Shown in pieces: positions 57,638 to 64,000 of a stretch of 64,000 nt of DNA. The position numbers and the translations under genes are program-made. The number at the start of each line of letters is the position of its first letter. Within the stretch, counting starts at the first letter, position 1. Origin of the DNA: Nonomuraea aurantiaca (GTDB lineage: Bacteria > Actinomycetota > Actinomycetes > Streptosporangiales > Streptosporangiaceae). The notes beneath the pieces are model-generated. The model was not told the DNA's origin, ran no database searches, and was given only the letters and a program-made list of their open reading frames with translations. The DNA is taken from positions 124,001 to 188,000 of the forward strand of contig NZ_JAIWNB010000011.1 of the NCBI RefSeq assembly GCF_020215705.1. The letters are read 5' to 3'.

Positions 57638-58476
57638 CAGCGGGCCTCCCCCAACTCGATCGGCACGCCCACGAGCGAGCCGTATTCGGTCCACGAACCG
57701 TCGTAGTTCTTCACGTTCGCCTGGTCGAGCAGCTCGTGCAGCACGAACCAGGTGTGCGCGGAACGCTCGCCGATGCGGCAGTAGGCGATCGTGTCCTTGT
57801 CGAAGTTGACCCCCGCCTCGCTGTAGAGCGTGCGCAGGTCTTCGTCGGTCTTGAACGTGCCGTCGTCGTTGGCCGCCTTGGACCACGGGATGCTGCGAGC
57901 GGTGGGCACGTGGCCCGCGCGCTGCGCCTGCTCCTGCGGCAGGTGGGCCGGGGCGAGCAGCTTGCCGGTGAACTCGTCGGGAGAGCGGACGTCGACCAGG
58001 TTGAGCTTGCCGATCGCGGCGACCACGTCGTCGCGGAAGGCGCGGATGGACGTGTCCTGCTCCTGGGCCACGTAGGAGGTCTTGGCGCGCTGCGGCACGT
58101 CCTTGACCAGCTCGCGCGAGTCGAGCTCCCACTTCTTACGCCCGCCGTCGAGCAGCTTGACGTTGTCGTGGCCGTAGAGCTTGAAGTACCAGTAGGCGTA
58201 GGCGGCGAACCAGTTGTTGTTTCCGCCATAGAGCACGATGGTGTCGTCGTTGGAGATGCCGCGCTCGGACAGCAGTGTCTCGAAGCCGGTCTTGTCCACG
58301 AAGTCACGGCGGACCGGGTCCTGAAGGTCCTTCTGCCAATCGACCTTCACGGCGCCACGGATGTGGCCCTTGTCATAGGCGCTGGCGTCTTCGTCAACCT
58401 CGACGAGAACGACGCCGGGGGTGTCGAGGTTGGCCTCGACCCATTCGGCATCCACCAGGACGGCGGAGCGGCTCAT
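57637..58476 (-). CDS. sseA: Thiosulfate sulfurtransferase (rhodanese), CysA/SseA type
   Basis: A 279-residue tandem rhodanese. The N-terminal non-catalytic domain ends around residue 140, and the C-terminal domain carries the active Cys in IAYCRIGERSAHTWFVL. This CRIGERS loop is typical of the mycobacterial CysA2/CysA3 group. It is coupled to DUF4395 upstream (ATGA) and DUF1416 downstream (TGATG). The gene sits downstream of a cysteine-type leader peptide, so it should respond to cysteine supply. Confidence 0.93.
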   Translation of the reverse strand: MSRSAVLVDAEWVEANLDTPGVVLVEVDEDASAYDKGHIRGAVKVDWQKDLQDPVRRDFVDKTGFETLLSERGISNDDTIVLYGGNNNWFAAYAYWYFKLYGHDNVKLLDGGRKKWELDSRELVKDVPQRAKTSYVAQEQDTSIRAFRDDVVAAIGKLNLVDVRSPDEFTGKLLAPAHLPQEQAQRAGHVPTARSIPWSKAANDDGTFKTDEDLRTLYSEAGVNFDKDTIAYCRIGERSAHTWFVLHELLDQANVKNYDGSWTEYGSLVGVPIELGEAR

Positions 58477-58904
58477 TGGGGAACCTCCAATTTGGCGGCG
58501 GGCAGTAGTCGGCGAATCAGCAGGTACGTTTCGCAGCCGAGGCAGAATCCGAAGGCTGCGTTGAGGAAGGCGGCGAGGAGTGCCGCGGCCGTGGCCACGA
58601 GGGCGAGCGGCGTGATCCCGGCGAGATATCCGACCAGACCCACGACCGCGAAGCCGAGCCCGACTCCCTGCGCGAAGCGGGGTGGGCGGGCGTCCTCCGT
58701 CTCCCTCGGAGCGCTCTTGACGAGCGCCTTGAAGAGCACCGCGTAAGGCGAGCGACCTGCCGCGCCGAGTGCGAACACCAGCGCCTGGGCGGCCAGCAGC
58801 ACTTGGGCAGCCGTCGGCCAGGCGCTCCCCGTCACCAGGACGAGGGCGAGGATCGCAGTCGTGATGGCCGCGCTGAAACGCAACGCTCTAGGGTCGGCAC
58901 GCAT
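58473..58904 (-). CDS. DUF4395 membrane protein
   Basis: The protein has 143 residues with AGGAG before the ATG. Four hydrophobic helices (about 9-27, 30-46, 80-98, 100-120) end in the conserved FGFCLGCETYLLIRR with a CLGC motif at the membrane face. The Cys pair and its place before the rhodanese gene suggest handling of sulfur or redox equivalents at the membrane. It is a conserved member of actinobacterial thioredoxin-rhodanese clusters. Confidence 0.88.
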   Translation of the reverse strand: MRADPRALRFSAAITTAILALVLVTGSAWPTAAQVLLAAQALVFALGAAGRSPYAVLFKALVKSAPRETEDARPPRFAQGVGLGFAVVGLVGYLAGITPLALVATAAALLAAFLNAAFGFCLGCETYLLIRRLLPAAKLEVPQ

Positions 58905-58965
58905 CGAAGGATGCTCCTGAAGGGGGTCGGATTGGGGCGGATCGGAAGTCCGCGCGAGACCGTCC

Positions 58966-59049
58966 TCAGGCAGCGCGACAGAGCGCGGTGGCTACGCGGC
59001 AGAAATCAACCGCGCGCCGCTTCGTCAGCAGCTCTGTCGATGGGTTCAT
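58966..59049 (-). CDS. Cysteine-type regulatory leader peptide
   Basis: The 27-codon ORF encodes a peptide with KRRAVDFCRVATALCRAA at the end. It matches the RRxVDLCRxxxxxC pattern of actinobacterial leader peptides that precede sulfur-assimilation genes and mediate cysteine-responsive attenuation in mycobacteria. It lies 61 bp before the DUF4395 start, in the same orientation, and just after the thioredoxin gene. No strong ribosome site is visible. It is shorter than typical gene-finder limits. Confidence 0.75.
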   Translation of the reverse strand: MNPSTELLTKRRAVDFCRVATALCRAA

Positions 59050-59081
59050 GGCAAGGACACTACTCGCCGTCTCGGCATCTG

Positions 59082-59525
59082 TCACATCTCGTCCGCGTTC
59101 TGAGATGAAATGTGGGACACTGCCCCCGCCAAGGCGGCGAGTACGTCCGCTTTGCGCGGCTGGCCAGCCGCCTTTTTCACGATATTTCCGGCGCTGTCGA
59201 GGATCAGGACCGTCGGCGTCCGCATGATGTCGAGCCGCCGGACGAGATCAAGACGCGACTCGGCGTCGATCTCGACATGCGCCACACCGGGCACGAGCCC
59301 GCTGACGTCGGCCAGCACCCGCCGGGTCGCCCGGCACGGCTGGCAGAAGGCGGTCGAGAACTGCACGAGCGTCGCCCGCTCCCCCAGGTCGGCACCCAGG
59401 TCGGCGGTGGCCAGGCGGTCGTCCGCCCGAGCCGTGTCGCGAACCTTGCCGTCGCGGCGCAGTCGTACCACCCCGATCACCGAGCCGAGCGCCAGCGTCG
59501 CCAGCGCCACCCACAGTCCTGTCAT
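59082..59525 (-). CDS. Membrane-anchored thioredoxin-like protein
   Basis: The protein has 147 residues from the ATG at 59525 (a TTG four codons upstream is possible). An N-terminal helix (about 4-20) is followed by a thioredoxin fold with the active site FCQPCRATRRVL and the cis-Pro loop MRTPTVLILD. The mycobacterial equivalent is Rv0816c (ThiX), beside cysA2 and sseC2. Orientation of the domain relative to the membrane is not certain; the positive residues after the helix suggest the cytoplasm. Confidence 0.88.
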   Translation of the reverse strand: MTGLWVALATLALGSVIGVVRLRRDGKVRDTARADDRLATADLGADLGERATLVQFSTAFCQPCRATRRVLADVSGLVPGVAHVEIDAESRLDLVRRLDIMRTPTVLILDSAGNIVKKAAGQPRKADVLAALAGAVSHISSQNADEM

Positions 59526-59553
59526 CCCCCGGTCCAACCTCGGACGGGACGCA

Positions 59554-60360
59554 TTACTTCCCCTTCGGGACCGGAATCTTGACGAGCACCTTGCCGCCCG
59601 AGTCGACGACCTCGAACCTGGCGATGTCGTTCATCTGGATCCGGGTCTGGCGCGGGAAGACGGCCTTGTTCTCGTAGGTCTCCCGGCTGACCTTCCAGCT
59701 CGCGGTGGAGTCGAACGCGCCGTTCTTGGCGAACACCACCAGCCGGCACGTCGTACCGAGCGGCAGGCCACTGACCCGCACCGACAGTTTCGTCACGTCG
59801 CCGCCCGGGAAGGCCGTCACGCTCGCGTGATAGCCCTTGGCCGCGTTCTCGCCGGGGAACTCGCGGCCGGGCGCCGTCTGACTCGCCGAGGGCCGCGGAG
59901 TCGGCCGCCCATCGGACTTCTTGAGCCGCGCGTCATCCGGCGCGCTGTCCTGCGCGGCGTACGGCGCGACCGCCTTGGACTCGACCTCCCCGGAGGTGGC
60001 GGCGGGCTTGGCGGCGGACTGCATGGAGGCCGGCTGCTGGGCGCCCATCCACACCGTGACGCCGACCGCCATCACCGCGACGGAGGCGGCCACGGCCAGC
60101 AGCGCGCGCCCTCTCCGGTGGCGCCGGGCACGGGCGTTCAGCAGCCGGTCGAGCACCTGGCGCGGGGGGCTGGACACCAGCTCGACGTCGCGCTCCGACA
60201 CCTTGCCGAGGAAGGACGCGACGCCCTCCAGGTCGAGCAGCTCGGCACCGCACACCTCGCAGGTCGCCAGGTGGGTGTCGATCTCCATCGCCTCGTCGGG
60301 CTCCAGCGCCCCGAGCGCGTGCGCACCCAGTGCCAGCCGTACCTCCTCACACGTCATCAC
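59554..60360 (-). CDS. Anti-sigma factor with zinc-finger domain (RslA-like)
   Basis: The protein has 268 residues. The ZAS anti-sigma domain has HLATCEVCGAELL (H-x3-C-x2-C), and a transmembrane helix follows at about 86-105. The extracytoplasmic part contains an anti-sigma-K-type beta domain (LSVRVSGLPLGTTCRLVVFA). It overlaps the sigma factor stop by 4 bp. Zinc-bound ZAS domains release sigma on thiol oxidation, which fits the neighbouring sulfur and thioredoxin genes. SigL/RslA of M. tuberculosis is the closest parallel. Confidence 0.92.
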   Translation of the reverse strand: MMTCEEVRLALGAHALGALEPDEAMEIDTHLATCEVCGAELLDLEGVASFLGKVSERDVELVSSPPRQVLDRLLNARARRHRRGRALLAVAASVAVMAVGVTVWMGAQQPASMQSAAKPAATSGEVESKAVAPYAAQDSAPDDARLKKSDGRPTPRPSASQTAPGREFPGENAAKGYHASVTAFPGGDVTKLSVRVSGLPLGTTCRLVVFAKNGAFDSTASWKVSRETYENKAVFPRQTRIQMNDIARFEVVDSGGKVLVKIPVPKGK

Positions 60361-60914
60361 GGCGCCAGCCCTCGCTCCTCGAGCGCGAGCCGGAGCGCGC
60401 GCAGCGCGTAGTAGGTGCGTGACTTGACCGTGCCCGGCGGGATGCCCAGCGTGGCCGACGCCTCCTTCACCGATCTCCCCCGGTAGTAGACCTCCATCAG
60501 CACCTCACGGTGCTCGGGCCGCAGCGCGGCCAGCGCCTCGGCCACGGCCCATGACTCGACCGCCCGCTCCAGCTCGTCGTCCGCGGGCAGCACGGCGAGC
60601 GCCTCGTCGCCGGTCTCCGGCGGGCGCGCCTTGCGGGCGCGGTGCTGGTCCACGACGAGATTACGGGCGACGGTGAACAGCCAGGCACGTATCGGGCGGC
60701 CGGTGAGGGCGTCAGGATGCCGCCAAGCCCGCAGCAGCGTTTCCTGCACGATGTCCTCCGCTCGTCCCGAATCGCCCGTGAGTCGCAGTACGTATCCGTA
60801 GAGTGGCCCAGCGTGCTCGTCGAAGAGGGTCCTGACCAGTTCCTCGTCGGCGGTGTCGGCTGCAGTCACACCCTCATCACGTACGGCGGGGCTGACCGGT
60901 TCGATGTCATCCAC
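60357..60914 (-). CDS. ECF sigma factor (SigL-like)
   Basis: The protein has 185 residues from a GTG at 60914 with a weak ribosome site. Region 2: SGRAEDIVQETLLRAWRHPD and AWLFTVARNLVVDQHRARKA; region 4: EVYYRGRSVKEASATLGIPP then GTVKSRTYYALRALR. It is coupled to the downstream anti-sigma gene and overlaps the upstream LmeA-like gene by 8 bp. Expected targets are thiol/cell-envelope stress genes. Confidence 0.93.
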   Translation of the reverse strand: MDDIEPVSPAVRDEGVTAADTADEELVRTLFDEHAGPLYGYVLRLTGDSGRAEDIVQETLLRAWRHPDALTGRPIRAWLFTVARNLVVDQHRARKARPPETGDEALAVLPADDELERAVESWAVAEALAALRPEHREVLMEVYYRGRSVKEASATLGIPPGTVKSRTYYALRALRLALEERGLAP

Positions 60915-61572
60915 GAAGCGGCACGTCAGACGCTTCGGCCGCGAACTCCAATCCGTCGGCCACGCTCCTCACTCCGGTCACCTTCACATCGAACGGGAGC
61001 TTCCCCTTGAACGGGATCGTGTAGGTCACGAACTTCGCGAGCGCGTCGGGCACACCTTGGATCTTCTCCGCCTGGAGCTTGATGCCGCCGTCGGCCACCT
61101 GGACGCGCATCTCCGCGTTGAACTTCACCTTGTTCACCCCTACCGTCACCTCACCCGACGCGACGAGCCGCTGGCCGTTCCCGGAGATCTTGACGCCCTG
61201 CGGTGCGTACTTGTCGATCGTCGCCCTGGTCAGAGTGCCGCGGACGGTCAGGCGCCCGGCCCGGACGTTGGCTCTGTTCTGGAGCACGTCGGCCAGCGGG
61301 GCGGTCACGTCGTAGGCGACGCCCTGCAGGTCCTTCACCGGAACTCCCCCGTAGGTGAGAGTGCCGAGATTGAACCGTACCTCCGGATACCGGCCGGAGA
61401 CTGCCTGTGTGAGAAATGGGATGCCCTCAATGGTCACCGTCGGCTGGCTGTCGAGGTCGGCCGCGGCGGCGATCCTGTTGGCGAGATCACGCTGCACTCC
61501 GGTGACCGCCACCCGGTCGACGACAGCAAGGAGAACGACCAGCACGATCAGGAAAACGATCAGTTTGCGCAT
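60907..61572 (-). CDS. DUF2993 lipid-binding protein, LmeA-like
   Basis: The protein has 221 residues with an N-terminal signal or anchor helix (LIVFLIVLVVLLAVVDRVAV). The DUF2993 fold includes EGIPFLTQAVSGRYPEVRFN and RLVASGEVTVGVNKVKFNAE. The M. tuberculosis homologue Rv0817c (LmeA) lies in the same cluster and binds phosphoinositides during mannan maturation. It is the first gene of the run continuing into the sigma and anti-sigma genes. Confidence 0.88.
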   Translation of the reverse strand: MRKLIVFLIVLVVLLAVVDRVAVTGVQRDLANRIAAAADLDSQPTVTIEGIPFLTQAVSGRYPEVRFNLGTLTYGGVPVKDLQGVAYDVTAPLADVLQNRANVRAGRLTVRGTLTRATIDKYAPQGVKISGNGQRLVASGEVTVGVNKVKFNAEMRVQVADGGIKLQAEKIQGVPDALAKFVTYTIPFKGKLPFDVKVTGVRSVADGLEFAAEASDVPLRG

Positions 61573-61643
61573 CGGACATCCTGTCTCACGGGGGATCTTG
61601 AGCTTATCGACTGGAATGCCTCATTCCCTGGCCGCGCGCTCGA

Positions 61644-61895
61644 TCACCCCCCGGCGAAGGGCGGCAGCACCTCGACCGTCGCCCCGTCGCCGAGGATCAC
61701 CTCCTCGTGGGCCCGCTTGCCCACCGGCGAGCCGTCGACCAGGAAGGAGGAACGGCTGACCACGCGGGCCAGTTCGGCACGATTTTGTGTGATTTTTGTC
61801 ATGAGTTCGTCAAGTGTGGCCGCTTCGAACGACTCCTCGGCGACTCCGGCCGCCTCTTTCGCAGCGGCCCAATAACGTACCTTTCCCGTGGCCAT
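61644..61895 (-). CDS. MoaD/ThiS family sulfur-carrier protein
   Basis: The protein has 83 residues from the ATG at 61895 with a GAGG site five bases away; a GTG two codons upstream is too close to that site. It is a beta-grasp fold ending in PPFAGG, the Gly-Gly tail that is adenylated and thiocarboxylated by an E1-like enzyme. It could serve molybdopterin, thiamine or cysteine synthesis. The adjacent rhodanese cluster fits a sulfur-carrier role. It is divergent from glnR. Confidence 0.88.
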   Translation of the reverse strand: MATGKVRYWAAAKEAAGVAEESFEAATLDELMTKITQNRAELARVVSRSSFLVDGSPVGKRAHEEVILGDGATVEVLPPFAGG

Positions 61896-62019
61896 GGCCA
61901 CCTCACATTCTTCCCGGCTCCATTGTGCGACCGTGTTAACGTCGGTGTTCCAGGGTTTGCGCTGTTCATCTGGTGGACGCGCAATGGACGCGACGTTCGC
62001 GTGAGATATCCTCGCCTAC

Positions 62020-62049
62020 AGGACCTGGGCGATGAAGCCCCCGGGTCCT
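62020..62049 (+). promoter_or_regulatory. Hairpin in the glnR leader
   Basis: AGGACCTGGG (62020-62029) pairs with CCCGGGTCCT (62040-62049; one wobble) and is followed by TGTGTGTTTGA, a weak U-rich tract 21 bp before the glnR start. A -10-like GATATC lies at about 62006, which would put the hairpin at the transcript's 5' end. Premature termination or mRNA stabilisation are both possible. Confidence 0.4.
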
Positions 62050-62070
62050 TGTGTGTTTGAGGAGGCCGAT

Positions 62071-62757
62071 ATGAGCAACCTGCTCCTGCTGACCAACGCT
62101 CTTGAGCCATCGGCCGAGGTGCTACCGGCCCTGGGATTGCTGCTCCACTCGGTCCGCGTCTCGCCCGCCGAGGCGTCCGCGCTGATCGACACGCCGCCCG
62201 CCGACGCCGTTCTGGTCGACGCCCGAAAGGAGTTGGTGCAGGCCAAAAGCCTGTGCCGGCTGATCCGCACGACGGGCATCGACTGCCCGCTGCTGGTGAT
62301 CGTCACCGAGGGCGGGCTGGCGGCCATGACCGCCGAGTGGGGGGTCGACGACGTGCTGCTCGAGAGCGCGGGGCCGGCCGAGGTGGAGGCGCGGCTGCGG
62401 ATGGCCGTCGGCCGTACGACTCAGGCTGAGGATGTTCCGGACGAGATCCGTAGTGGCGATCTGTCCATCGATGAGGCGACATATACGGCGCGGCTGCGGG
62501 GGCGGGTGCTCGATCTGACGTTCAAGGAGTTCGAGCTGCTGAAATACCTCGCCCAGCATCCGGGCCGCGTGTTCACCCGCGCCCAGCTGCTGCAGGAGGT
62601 GTGGGGCTACGACTACTTCGGGGGCACCCGGACCGTCGACGTGCACGTCCGGCGGCTGCGCGCGAAGCTGGGCACCGAGTACGAGTCACTGATCGGCACG
62701 GTCCGCAACGTGGGCTACCGCTTCGTCCCCGACCGCACCGAGCCGGCCCACGTCTGA
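62071..62757 (+). CDS. glnR: Global nitrogen regulator GlnR
   Basis: The protein has 228 residues from the ATG at 62071 with GAGGAGG. The N-terminal atypical receiver reads LLLLTNALEPSAEVLPALGL and DAVLVDARKELVQAKSLC, where the usual phosphorylation pocket is incomplete. The OmpR winged helix is almost invariant (DLTFKEFELLKYLAQHPGRV, GYDYFGGTRTVDVHVRRLRA). It controls glnA, amtB and nitrate/urea genes in actinomycetes and works without a partner kinase. The M. tuberculosis glnR (Rv0818) also lies next to the lmeA-sulfur cluster. Confidence 0.95.
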   Translation: MSNLLLLTNALEPSAEVLPALGLLLHSVRVSPAEASALIDTPPADAVLVDARKELVQAKSLCRLIRTTGIDCPLLVIVTEGGLAAMTAEWGVDDVLLESAGPAEVEARLRMAVGRTTQAEDVPDEIRSGDLSIDEATYTARLRGRVLDLTFKEFELLKYLAQHPGRVFTRAQLLQEVWGYDYFGGTRTVDVHVRRLRAKLGTEYESLIGTVRNVGYRFVPDRTEPAHV

Positions 62758-62766
62758 TCCCGCACC

Positions 62767-62791
62767 GTTGACATGTGAAGTTGACATGTGA
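62767..62791. promoter_or_regulatory. Exact 12-bp direct repeat upstream of the Crp-NB-ARC gene
   Basis: GTTGACATGTGA occurs at 62767-62778 and 62780-62791, a 13-bp period, and a third GATGTGAC lies at about 62812. The TGTGA cores resemble Crp half-sites but are in direct rather than inverted order. They may bind the downstream regulator itself or another activator. Confidence 0.45.
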
Positions 62792-62905
62792 CGCCCTCAG
62801 GGTTCCACTGATGTGACAGGACGGCTCTCCGCCGTCGTGTCGCTGTCATGCCGTGTGGGCTTTTTCGGTCGTGGACACCGCCGTCCCGAGAGGGGTGGTG
62901 TCGGG

Positions 62906-64000
62906 GTGGGGATCTTCCGGTCGCTGGTCGAAGAAGGTGCGCGGCCCCGAATTTTTCGGCGTAACGAGAGTATTTGTTCGGCATTTCGGCCGAGCAACCG
63001 GGTATTTGTGATCGATTATGGCTATGCGCGGGAGTATTTAGCGGGCGGCGAGCGCGACGGCATTCACGATCTGCGGGCCGGCGGCGATCTGGTCGGGGAA
63101 TTGGCGTTCTGGAGTCCGGGCGAACGGGTCCGGATCGACGCGCTGACCGAGGTGCGCGCCTGGTCCATCGACGTACGGACATTGCGGGAGCACGCGGCGG
63201 CCAATACGGCTGTGGCCATGGCGCTGGTGCAAGAGTTGTTCGCCAGGGACGTCGCCGCTCGCCGGCATGAGGCGCTGGCCCGGGCGCCCGTCGCGGCGCG
63301 GCTGGCCGTGTGGCTGCTGCACCTGGACGAGCGCTACGGGCTGGCCGGCGAGTCGGCGCCGCCCCTGTCCATGGAGACGCTGGCCGATCTGGTGGGCAGC
63401 GCGCACGACGTGGTGCAGCGGCAGCTCACCCGGTGGGTTCGGCAGGGATGGCTGGTCCGTCCCGGTTATCGGCGGCTGCGGATCGCCGACGCGGCGGCGT
63501 TGCGGGGCGTCGCCGGGGCCTGGGAGCACTTGTCCACTCCCTGGGAGGGGCGGGTCACGCCGTTCCTGACCCGGCCGGGTGCGCCGGCCGAGCCGTTGCC
63601 CGCCGGGGAGGTGCCCAGGCCCGCTCAGCTGCCCGCCGACGTGTCCGACTTCACCGGGCGGCAGCAGAGCCTCGATCTGCTCACCTCGTGGCTGGACCGG
63701 CCGCGCCGCCCGAACACCATGGTCGTGCAGGGGCTTCCCGGCGTGGGCAAGACCGCGCTCGTGACACGCTGGGCGCACCAGCAGGCGGCCCGGTTCCCCG
63801 ACGGGCAGATCGTGATCGACCTGCGCGGGCAGTCCCCCAGCCAGCCCCCCATGAACCCGGCCGAGGCGCTCGGCCAGATCCTGCGCTCGCTCGGCGTCGG
63901 CGAGCACATGCCCGCCGTCGACGAGGCCGAGCTCATGCTGCTCTATCGCAGCCGGCTCGCGGGGCGGAAGCTGCTGCTCATCCTGGACAACGCCGCCGAC
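62906..64000 (+). CDS. Crp/Fnr-NB-ARC STAND fusion regulator (cut by right edge)
   Basis: The frame is open for 365 codons from a GTG at 62906 (AGAGGGG site) to the window end. Residues about 10-95 form a cyclic-nucleotide-binding-like domain (VFVIDYGYAREYLAGG, AGGDLVGELAFWSP). Residues about 100-205 are the Crp dimer helix and winged helix (LSMETLADLVGSAHDVVQRQ, LTRWVRQGWLV). A proline-rich linker with LPADVSDFTGRQQSLDLL, as in AfsR-type proteins, leads to an NB-ARC NTPase: Walker A GLPGVGKTALV (about 276) and Walker B KLLLILDNAAD at the edge. Probably repeat sensor domains follow outside the window. It would be an NTP-gated, multi-input transcription factor. Confidence 0.88.
   Translation, partial: MGIFRSLVEEGARPRIFRRNESICSAFRPSNRVFVIDYGYAREYLAGGERDGIHDLRAGGDLVGELAFWSPGERVRIDALTEVRAWSIDVRTLREHAAANTAVAMALVQELFARDVAARRHEALARAPVAARLAVWLLHLDERYGLAGESAPPLSMETLADLVGSAHDVVQRQLTRWVRQGWLVRPGYRRLRIADAAALRGVAGAWEHLSTPWEGRVTPFLTRPGAPAEPLPAGEVPRPAQLPADVSDFTGRQQSLDLLTSWLDRPRRPNTMVVQGLPGVGKTALVTRWAHQQAARFPDGQIVIDLRGQSPSQPPMNPAEALGQILRSLGVGEHMPAVDEAELMLLYRSRLAGRKLLLILDNAAD

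Noticed and set aside
1..64000. tRNA or rRNA genes
   Set aside because: No cloverleaf with a T-loop GGTTCRA core and CCA-end geometry, and no rRNA-like segment, was noticed on either strand by eye; a tRNA search program would be decisive.

Overview
The window is a high-GC actinobacterial chromosome segment. Mycothiol synthesis (mshA), CarD, a Nur-type nickel regulator, GlnR, PhoP/PhoR (RegX3/SenX3), an HbhA-like protein and MurT/GatD, in a gene order close to that of Streptomyces and partly of Mycobacterium, point to an actinomycete. I infer Streptosporangiales (Nonomuraea/Streptosporangium-like), but no marker here proves the genus. I see no rRNA, tRNA, CRISPR array or intact insertion sequence.

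Layout. 1-4.4 kb is accessory: an NBR1-Ig-like membrane protein, a luciferase-like/hydrolase gene pair with repeat-swollen proteins, an Ohr peroxidase and a minisatellite-like spacer. 4.4-19.7 kb is a conserved block: cysS, a PPOX oxidase, a hexapeptide-repeat membrane protein, two GlsB/YeaQ proteins, ispF-carD, phoP-phoR with divergent phoU, gpmA, mshA, an SDR/methyltransferase pair, a macro-domain protein and a BlaI/M56 pair. 19.7-33.7 kb holds the HTH-HbhA-DUF2516 cluster, AlaX, a GntR-TetR fusion regulator facing an FAD monooxygenase, then dtd, alkA-like, ygfZ, nur, a small-ORF RNA element with attenuator-like pairing, and a DGPF/ECF42 sigma pair.

33.7-46 kb carries gatD-murT, a luciferase-like enzyme behind a terminator-like leader, a membrane NACHT NTPase, hydrolases, two eroded transposase tails either side of a DHFR-like gene, a serine hydrolase and an FAD monooxygenase. 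46.2-55 kb is the most coherent candidate for an undescribed system: a HerA-type ATPase, a membrane protein with an ATPase-like but P-loop-less core, three translationally coupled single-pass exported proteins, and a multispanning membrane protein.

55-64 kb holds an XRE-cupin regulator, an ECF sigma factor coupled to an Ada-like protein with reversed domain order, a sulfur cluster (thioredoxin, a cysteine-type leader peptide, DUF4395, rhodanese, DUF1416), a SigL/RslA-like pair with an LmeA-like protein, MoaD/ThiS, glnR, and a Crp/Fnr-NB-ARC fusion that runs off the right edge.

A recurring peculiarity is expansion of short tandem repeats, both in frame inside proteins (11-residue, 6-residue and irregular units) and in spacers (about 28 bp and others).
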